A DNA stretch of 41,673 nt from Candidatus Crickella merdequi. Its GTDB lineage: Bacteria > Bacillota > Clostridia > Peptostreptococcales > Anaerovoracaceae. This document shows, piece after piece, positions 36,243 to 41,673 of this stretch. The notes beneath the pieces are model-generated. The model did not search any database. It saw nothing but the letters and a program-made list of their open reading frames with translations, and was not told where the DNA came from. A program made the position numbers and the translations under genes. Each line of letters opens with the position of its first letter. Positions within the stretch are counted from its first letter, which is position 1. Where the stretch lies: the NCBI GenBank assembly GCA_018064645.1, contig JAGHUT010000017.1, positions 1-41,673 on the forward strand. Direction: 5' to 3'.

Positions 36243-36527
36243 ATGGCTGACGGCAGATGGGTTATGACCGAAACTGAACTTAATAATGTTGCCGGCGGAT
36301 TTGACAGGCGAGATACTGACAATCTTCCCAACTTCAAGGTGCACAGGCAGGTGGACAATCGCGAAGGAGGGGCTGCGCTGGTATGCGCATTCTGCGGCTG
36401 TGACAGGCTGGAAGCCGGCTTCGGCGGATATGGCGAGGGGTTTGGATATCATTCGTATCTCTGCCCTGAGTGCGGTGGTTCGACAGATTTCGTATATAAG
36501 GATGAAGTAGGGAAGTATTTCGGATAA
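36243..36527 (+). CDS. GG-leader-like small protein with zinc-ribbon-like CxxC pair
   Basis: MADGRWVMTETELNNVAGG-FDRRDTDN...CAFCGC...CPECGG; GGGAGG RBS. Confidence 0.75.
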   Translation: MADGRWVMTETELNNVAGGFDRRDTDNLPNFKVHRQVDNREGGAALVCAFCGCDRLEAGFGGYGEGFGYHSYLCPECGGSTDFVYKDEVGKYFG

Positions 36528-36530
36528 AAA

Positions 36531-36556
36531 ACTCGAGGCTTTAAATAGCCTCGAGA
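36531..36556. terminator. Hairpin/terminator between convergent genes, overlapping the YitT stop region
   Basis: CTCGAGGCT-TTAAAT-AGCCTCGAG then ATATTTTTT. Confidence 0.8.
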
Positions 36557-37401
36557 TATTTTTTGTCGCGAGAGAATCCTCGTCCTGTGACGCTGCTTAC
36601 TCTGCTCTGTACGATAAAAGCGTTTGGATCTACGCTGTGTATAAGCACTTCCATGCGATGGAGCTCTCTTGGTGCGATAACACACTGAAGAACGTCTGTC
36701 TCGATTCCGAGATAGCCGGTCTGACCATGAAGCATAGTAACGCCTCTGTCCATCTCTGCGATGATTGTCTCTTTGAGCTTATCCGGGTAGTTGGTAACAA
36801 TCTGAAGCTGTGCCTGGCTCTGTCCTAGTGCGAGAAGTTTGTCCAGCGTGATCGTATATACGATTACAAGAAGAATTCCATAGAGGCTTTCTCTTGTGCT
36901 TGTAAAGAACATCTGGCCGATGAGTATTATAAAGTCAAATACATAGAGGCTTACAGAAACTGGAATTCCGAAGAATTTCTTCAGAAGGAGCGGTGGAATG
37001 TCCATTCCGCCTGTGCTTGCGCCGATTCTTATAATCATAGCGAGGGAGATTCCGATGCAAAGACCGCCGAAGAGGGCGCAGAGCAGGATATCATCTGTGA
37101 GAATGAAGTCACCAACAATTCCCTGGACAACACCAAGAAGCAGAGGATAGAAAACAGTACTGATAAGAGTGTTCAGTGCGAAGCTTCTGCCGAGAAGGAA
37201 GAAGCCAAGGACAAACATTGCTATATTGAAAACTGCAACTACCGGTGAGATTGATATTCCGAAAGCGTGATTTGCAATGAGGGCAATTCCGGTGGTGCCG
37301 CCGGTGATCAGTCCTGATGGAATAATGAAGAGGCACACGCCAAGAGCATAAACAAGATTGCCTGCAACTACAATAATAAACGTCTTGATAAAGTCTTTCA
37401 T
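36541..37401 (-). CDS. YitT family membrane protein
   Basis: GLITGGTTGIALI...RIGASTGGMDIPPLLL; C-terminal DUF2179-like domain. Confidence 0.9.
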   Translation of the reverse strand: MKDFIKTFIIVVAGNLVYALGVCLFIIPSGLITGGTTGIALIANHAFGISISPVVAVFNIAMFVLGFFLLGRSFALNTLISTVFYPLLLGVVQGIVGDFILTDDILLCALFGGLCIGISLAMIIRIGASTGGMDIPPLLLKKFFGIPVSVSLYVFDFIILIGQMFFTSTRESLYGILLVIVYTITLDKLLALGQSQAQLQIVTNYPDKLKETIIAEMDRGVTMLHGQTGYLGIETDVLQCVIAPRELHRMEVLIHSVDPNAFIVQSRVSSVTGRGFSRDKKYLEAI

Positions 37402-37420
37402 TCTCAATTCCTTTCTATAT

Positions 37421-37519
37421 AAACAAAAAACCACGCTCTGAGGGATTTTCCCTAACAGACGTGGATCGAAGCGACTTACGCTTAATACTTTTACCTTATT
37501 AACAACGATTGATATTGTA
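37421..37519 (-). promoter_or_regulatory. Promoter (TTGCTA-17-TACAAT) and structured leader with terminator upstream of yitT
   Basis: Minus strand: AGCG-TAAGT-CGCT hairpin, then CCACGTCTGTTAGGGAAAATCCCTCAGAGCGTGG-TTTTTTG. Confidence 0.6.
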
Positions 37520-37560
37520 ACACAGCAGAGGAATGATAGCAAATTTTTTAGAAAACAGTA

Positions 37561-37668
37561 TTGACACTTTCTGGAAGCGGGTGTAATATACAGATGTAGT
37601 TAGCGGAGGCTAACTACATTATTTGGTCAATAAGTTAGCGTATGCTAATCAAATTAGCGATAACTAAC
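37561..37668 (+). promoter_or_regulatory. feo promoter with three TTAGC-N4-(G/A)CTAA operators
   Basis: TTGACA 37561-37566; sites at 37599-37614, 37634-37649, 37653-37668; first has 11-bp arms ATGTAGTTAGC/GCTAACTACAT. Confidence 0.75.
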
Positions 37669-37685
37669 AACGAGGGAGATTTCAG

Positions 37686-37910
37686 ATGGAGCAGATTATG
37701 AGACTTAATGAAGTAATGGCTGGGGAGACACATCTGGTTCAGGATGTAAAGACAGATGATGAGGAGATGAGAGCTTTTCTTTTCAGACTTGGATGTTACG
37801 AGGGAGAGCCTATCACGCTTATTTCAAAGAGAAAAAGTGGCTGTGTAGTAGCCATCAAGGATGGAAGATACAGTCTTGATAATTATCTTGCAGAGGCAAT
37901 AGTAGTATAG
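37686..37910 (+). CDS. feoA: Ferrous iron transport protein A
   Basis: Small SH3-like FeoA protein directly upstream of feoB. Confidence 0.88.
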   Translation: MEQIMRLNEVMAGETHLVQDVKTDDEEMRAFLFRLGCYEGEPITLISKRKSGCVVAIKDGRYSLDNYLAEAIVV

Positions 37911-37921
37911 GAGGGATTACA

Positions 37922-39925
37922 ATGAGAATCGCATTTGCGGGCAATCCAAACAGCGGCAAAACAACCATGTTTAATGCCCTGACTGGACGAAACGAGAAAG
38001 TCGGCAACTGGGCCGGAGTAACCGTGGGAAGGAATGAAGGACCATTCAAGGCAGAATACGGCGCAGAGAATATTGCAGTAGACCTGCCGGGTGCATATTC
38101 AATGTCGCCCTTTACTCCTGAAGAAGGAATAACAAGTTCATATATCAGAGATGAACATCCTGACGCAATCATCAACATTGTGGATGCAACAAATCTAAGC
38201 AGAAGCCTGTTCTTCACAACACAGCTTCTGGAACTGGGAATTCCGGTAGTAGTTGCCCTTAACAAAAGTGATATTAACGATAAAGAGAACACTAAGATCG
38301 ATGCAGAGAAACTTTCCACGAAACTCGGCTGCCCTGTCATTAAGACGGTATCAACAGATGACAAGAACAATGGTCTTGCAGATGTGGCAGCGGCAGCCAT
38401 TTCCCTTATGGGAAAGGGTCAGAAGGCACCATATCTTCAGGCAGACATTGATCTTCATGATAAAGCAGCAGTAGATGCAGAAGACAGAAAACGTTATGCA
38501 TTTGTTAATCAGATTGTTAAAGATGTTGAGTCCAGAGAGGTTAAATCAAGCGATACAACTGTTCAGGATAAAATCGATAACATAGTAACTAACAAGTTTG
38601 CGGGAATTATCATATTCGCGGCAGTTATGTGGGCAGTGTTCTCAATCTCACAGACTTATGTGGGCCCTTGGGTTGCTGATTATCTTGTTGGTTGGATTGA
38701 GTCATTCAAGGAGTGGGTTGCAGGTCAGCTTGAGAATAGCCCGGCAATTCTTTCGGCACTTCTGGCAGACGGTATCGTTGGTGGTGTAGGAGCTGTAGTA
38801 GGATTCCTGCCACTGGTAATGGTTATGTACTTCCTTATCGCGCTCCTGGAGGATTGCGGATATATGGCTAGAGCATCTGTAGTGCTTGATCCACTTTTCA
38901 AAAGAGTCGGTCTTTCAGGTAAGTCTGTAATTCCTGTAGTCATTGGAACAGGCTGCGGAATTCCAGCGATTATGGCATGCAGAACAATTCGTGATGAAAG
39001 AGAAAGAAGAGCGACGGCAATGCTGGCAACATTCATCCCTTGTGGTGCAAAAATGCCTGTAATTGCGCTTTTCGCCGGAGCTTTCTTTGCAGGAGCCGGC
39101 TGGGTAACAACACTCATGTATGCTATGGGTCTTGCCCTGATTCTCCTTGGAGCACTCCTTGTTTCGGCAGTAACTGGACATAAATTCAGACGATCATTCT
39201 TCATCATAGATCTTCCTAAGTATAAGTGGCCAAGCCTCAAGAGGGCATTCTGGTCAATGATGGAGAGAGCAAAAGCATATATCATCAAGGCTTCGACAAT
39301 CATCCTTGTATGCAACTGCGTAGTTCAGATCATGCAGACTTTCAACTGGCATTTCCAGGTTGTCGAAGAGGGTATGGAGAGCACATCTATCCTTGCAACA
39401 ATCGCTTCGCCATTTGCTGTACTCATGATTCCTCTCGGTTTCGGCGCATGGCAGCTGGCAGCGGCAGCAATCACAGGATTCATCGCTAAGGAGAATGTAG
39501 TAGGAACAATCGCTGTAGTATTTGCAATTACCAACTTCATCGATGTTGACGAGCTTGCTATGACGGGCGGCGCAAATGCAGTAGCTGCAACAATGGGTCT
39601 CACATCAGTAACAGCACTTGCATATCTTGCGTTCAATCTGTTCACACCACCTTGCTTCGCTGCAATCGGAGCAATGAGATCAGAGATGAACCACAGAGGC
39701 TGGCTCTGGAGCGCAATCGGACTTCAGTTCAGCACAGGTTACACAGTAGCATTCCTCATCTATCAGTTTGGAACACTGTTCACAGAGGGACACTTCGGTA
39801 CAGCATTCATTCCAGGCCTTATCGCTGAGGCGGCAATGGTTCTCGCGATAGTTCTCATCTCAAAGAAGATAAGAGCGGACTTTGACAAGAAATATGAGCT
39901 CCATAATAATGTGCAGGCAGCATAG
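37922..39925 (+). CDS. feoB: Ferrous iron transport protein B
   Basis: GNPNSGKTTMFNALTG, DLPGAYS, NKSD; core GCGIPAIMACRTI. Confidence 0.97.
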   Translation: MRIAFAGNPNSGKTTMFNALTGRNEKVGNWAGVTVGRNEGPFKAEYGAENIAVDLPGAYSMSPFTPEEGITSSYIRDEHPDAIINIVDATNLSRSLFFTTQLLELGIPVVVALNKSDINDKENTKIDAEKLSTKLGCPVIKTVSTDDKNNGLADVAAAAISLMGKGQKAPYLQADIDLHDKAAVDAEDRKRYAFVNQIVKDVESREVKSSDTTVQDKIDNIVTNKFAGIIIFAAVMWAVFSISQTYVGPWVADYLVGWIESFKEWVAGQLENSPAILSALLADGIVGGVGAVVGFLPLVMVMYFLIALLEDCGYMARASVVLDPLFKRVGLSGKSVIPVVIGTGCGIPAIMACRTIRDERERRATAMLATFIPCGAKMPVIALFAGAFFAGAGWVTTLMYAMGLALILLGALLVSAVTGHKFRRSFFIIDLPKYKWPSLKRAFWSMMERAKAYIIKASTIILVCNCVVQIMQTFNWHFQVVEEGMESTSILATIASPFAVLMIPLGFGAWQLAAAAITGFIAKENVVGTIAVVFAITNFIDVDELAMTGGANAVAATMGLTSVTALAYLAFNLFTPPCFAAIGAMRSEMNHRGWLWSAIGLQFSTGYTVAFLIYQFGTLFTEGHFGTAFIPGLIAEAAMVLAIVLISKKIRADFDKKYELHNNVQAA

Positions 39926-39934
39926 GAGAAATAT

Positions 39935-40096
39935 ATGAAAACAGTAATCGCATTAATTATTCTTGTGGCAATTCTCTCGGTCGTAATAAGTTATCTTGTT
40001 CGAGAGAAGCGTAAAGGCGTGCAGTGCGTCGGTTGTCCTCACGCCGCACAGTGCGCGAAGAAGTCATGCTGCTCCGGTAGCAGCTGTTGTCACTAG
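39935..40096 (+). CDS. FeoB-associated Cys-rich membrane protein
   Basis: 53 aa MKTVIALIILVAILSVVISYLVREKRKGVQCVGCPHAAQCAKKSCCSGSSCCH; below ORF track cutoff; AGGAG RBS. Confidence 0.88.
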   Translation: MKTVIALIILVAILSVVISYLVREKRKGVQCVGCPHAAQCAKKSCCSGSSCCH

Positions 40097-40106
40097 ATAA
40101 AATAGC

Positions 40107-40132
40107 GTGGCGGCCTATGGCCGCCACTTTTT
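40107..40132 (+). terminator. Intrinsic terminator
   Basis: GTGGCGGCC-TAT-GGCCGCCAC-TTTTT. Confidence 0.92.
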
Positions 40133-40210
40133 CTGCAGCGAAAAGTAACAGGTTGCGAAAATAAGCTTTTTTTGGTAAGTTATACCTAACTAAATAAGAG
40201 AAGGTGTACT

Positions 40211-40585
40211 ATGCGGATTCAGGAATCAGGAGAGATGTATCTCGAGACCATTCTGGTACTTTCGGAAAGACTGGAAGCGGTAAGATCAATAGATATTGCA
40301 GAGGAGATGGGTTATTCCAAGCCATCTGTTAGCCGTGCCGTTAAACTGCTTAAGAATGATGAGTACATTCACGTTGATTCGCTTGGTGGAATCACTCTTA
40401 CGGATAAAGGCCTTGAGATTGCCAGGAACATTCTCGAGAGACACCACATTCTGACAGAGTGTCTCGTGCGACTTGGTGTAAGTGAGGAAATCGCGGCGGA
40501 GGATGCATGCAGAGTGGAGCACTACATCAGCGAGGAGACTTTTGAGGCGCTTAAAAGGGCTCTCGAGATTCATCCAAAGAAGTAA
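40211..40585 (+). CDS. DtxR/MntR-family metal-dependent regulator
   Basis: EMYLETILVLSERLEAVRSIDIAEEMGYSKPSVSRAVKLLKNDEYI...GLEIARNILERHHILTECL. Confidence 0.93.
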   Translation: MRIQESGEMYLETILVLSERLEAVRSIDIAEEMGYSKPSVSRAVKLLKNDEYIHVDSLGGITLTDKGLEIARNILERHHILTECLVRLGVSEEIAAEDACRVEHYISEETFEALKRALEIHPKK

Positions 40586-40591
40586 CAACTA

Positions 40592-40620
40592 TGGCACTAC
40601 TGCAAAGCGGTGGTGCTTTT
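40592..40620 (+). terminator. Intrinsic terminator
   Basis: GCACTACTGC-AAA-GCGGTGGTGC-TTTT. Confidence 0.8.
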
Positions 40621-40636
40621 CTATGAGGACACATAA

Positions 40637-41673
40637 ATGGAAGATATTACAGTAGAGATTAAAGAGAAATATATTCTGGTTGCGGTTGCGACCGGAGATA
40701 ATGCAGCTGCCTGGGCTTCCCTTGAGGAACTTGAAGAGCTGCTTAAGACAGCGGGCGCAGAGGCATCCAGCATGGTTGTTCAGAACCTTGAGCATCCTGA
40801 ACGTGCCACATATGTCGGTCGCGGCAAAGTGCTTGAACTTAAAGAGATGCTTGAGCAGCAGGATGCGGTTGGAATCGTGTGCGATGATGAACTGACTCCA
40901 TCACAGCTTCGCAACCTGTCTGACAGACTTGAGGCGAAGGTGCTGGACAGAACGCTGCTGATTCTTGATATTTTTGCAACTCACGCCAAGACGAGGGAAG
41001 GAAAGATTCAGGTTGAGATTGCTCAGCAGAAGTATCGTTCTTCAAGACTGAGGGGGATGGGAGAGGCAATGTCAAGACTTGGTGCCGGAATCGGTACAAG
41101 AGGTCCTGGAGAAACTAAACTGGAGACTGACAGGCGAGTTATTCAGAAGAGGATTCAGCTTCTCACTGAGGAGATTGAGACTATGAAAAGAGCCCGCACC
41201 ACATCTCGCAAGAAGCGAATGGACAGTCCGATTCCTGTTATCGCCATTGTAGGTTACACAAATGCCGGCAAATCTACGCTTCTCAACAGACTGACGGAGT
41301 CAGATGTTCTGTCTGAGAACAAGCTTTTTGCGACACTTGATCCGACAACAAGAACAGCAATTCTGCCCGATGGACAGGAGGTTCTTCTTACCGATACGGT
41401 TGGATTCATCAACAAGCTGCCTCATCATCTTGTAGATGCGTTCCGAAGCACTCTGGAAGAGGCTAAATACGCAGACATGATTCTTCATGTTGTTGATGCA
41501 TCTAATCCACAGGCTGAGCTTCACTGCAAGGTTGTAAACGACACCCTTGAGTCACTTGACGTAGTCGGCCTTCCGATTATCACTGCCTGGAACAAGAGCG
41601 ATCTCGTTGAAGAAAAACCGGCCTTTAAGGATTTCCATGCAGATGCAAGTGTGGAAATTTCCGCTAAGACCGG
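40637..41673 (+). CDS. hflX: GTPase HflX (3' end beyond window)
   Basis: Open frame from ATG 40637 to window end (absent from ORF track because no stop): YVGRGKVLELKE...RLGAGIGTRGPGETKLETDRR...VGYTNAGKSTLLNRLT. Confidence 0.95.
   Translation, partial: MEDITVEIKEKYILVAVATGDNAAAWASLEELEELLKTAGAEASSMVVQNLEHPERATYVGRGKVLELKEMLEQQDAVGIVCDDELTPSQLRNLSDRLEAKVLDRTLLILDIFATHAKTREGKIQVEIAQQKYRSSRLRGMGEAMSRLGAGIGTRGPGETKLETDRRVIQKRIQLLTEEIETMKRARTTSRKKRMDSPIPVIAIVGYTNAGKSTLLNRLTESDVLSENKLFATLDPTTRTAILPDGQEVLLTDTVGFINKLPHHLVDAFRSTLEEAKYADMILHVVDASNPQAELHCKVVNDTLESLDVVGLPIITAWNKSDLVEEKPAFKDFHADASVEISAKT

Noticed and set aside
1-41673. CRISPR arrays, transposases, integrases, tRNA or rRNA genes
   Set aside because: No regularly spaced direct repeats, no recognisable transposase/integrase proteins, and no tRNA/rRNA signatures noticed by eye; not exhaustively searched.

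Overview
Chromosomal window, about 41.7 kb, from a Gram-positive anaerobe (probably Bacillota/Clostridia, judged from gene content, strong AGGAGG-type ribosome binding sites and codon use; not verified). Left end, 1-3.7 kb, AT-rich accessory region: a double-glycine (GG) leader bacteriocin-like locus. It has two paralogous hydrophobic peptides, each followed by a very small two-helix membrane protein, plus a GyrI-like protein, a broken CPBP protease gene and an HlyD-family export accessory protein. The rest is mostly core: metallophosphoesterase, DUF975/CmpB-type membrane protein, NifX-like/FKBP fusion, NhaC antiporter plus RamA-like ASKHA protein, SARP-like regulator, cytidylate-kinase-like protein, ornithine cyclodeaminase family, thioester-domain adhesin, Ca/Na antiporter, parvulin, XRE regulator, DapF-fold epimerase, FMN riboswitch plus ribD-E-BA-H-HAD operon, YkoEDC-like ECF transporter plus DUF169, ABC-F, AI-2E family, XpaC-like, MsrA, PPi-type PFK, MarR/acyl-CoA synthetase, RsuA, GG-leader zinc-ribbon protein, YitT, FeoAB plus FeoB-associated Cys-rich protein, DtxR-family regulator and HflX (runs off the window). 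The most striking element is a non-coding transcription unit of about 573 nt (17643-18215). It has a near-perfect 29-bp closing helix, many internal hairpins, its own promoter and an intrinsic terminator. It is a good candidate for a large ornate RNA (ROOL/GOLLD type) and shares a promoter/operator sequence with the adjacent XRE regulator.
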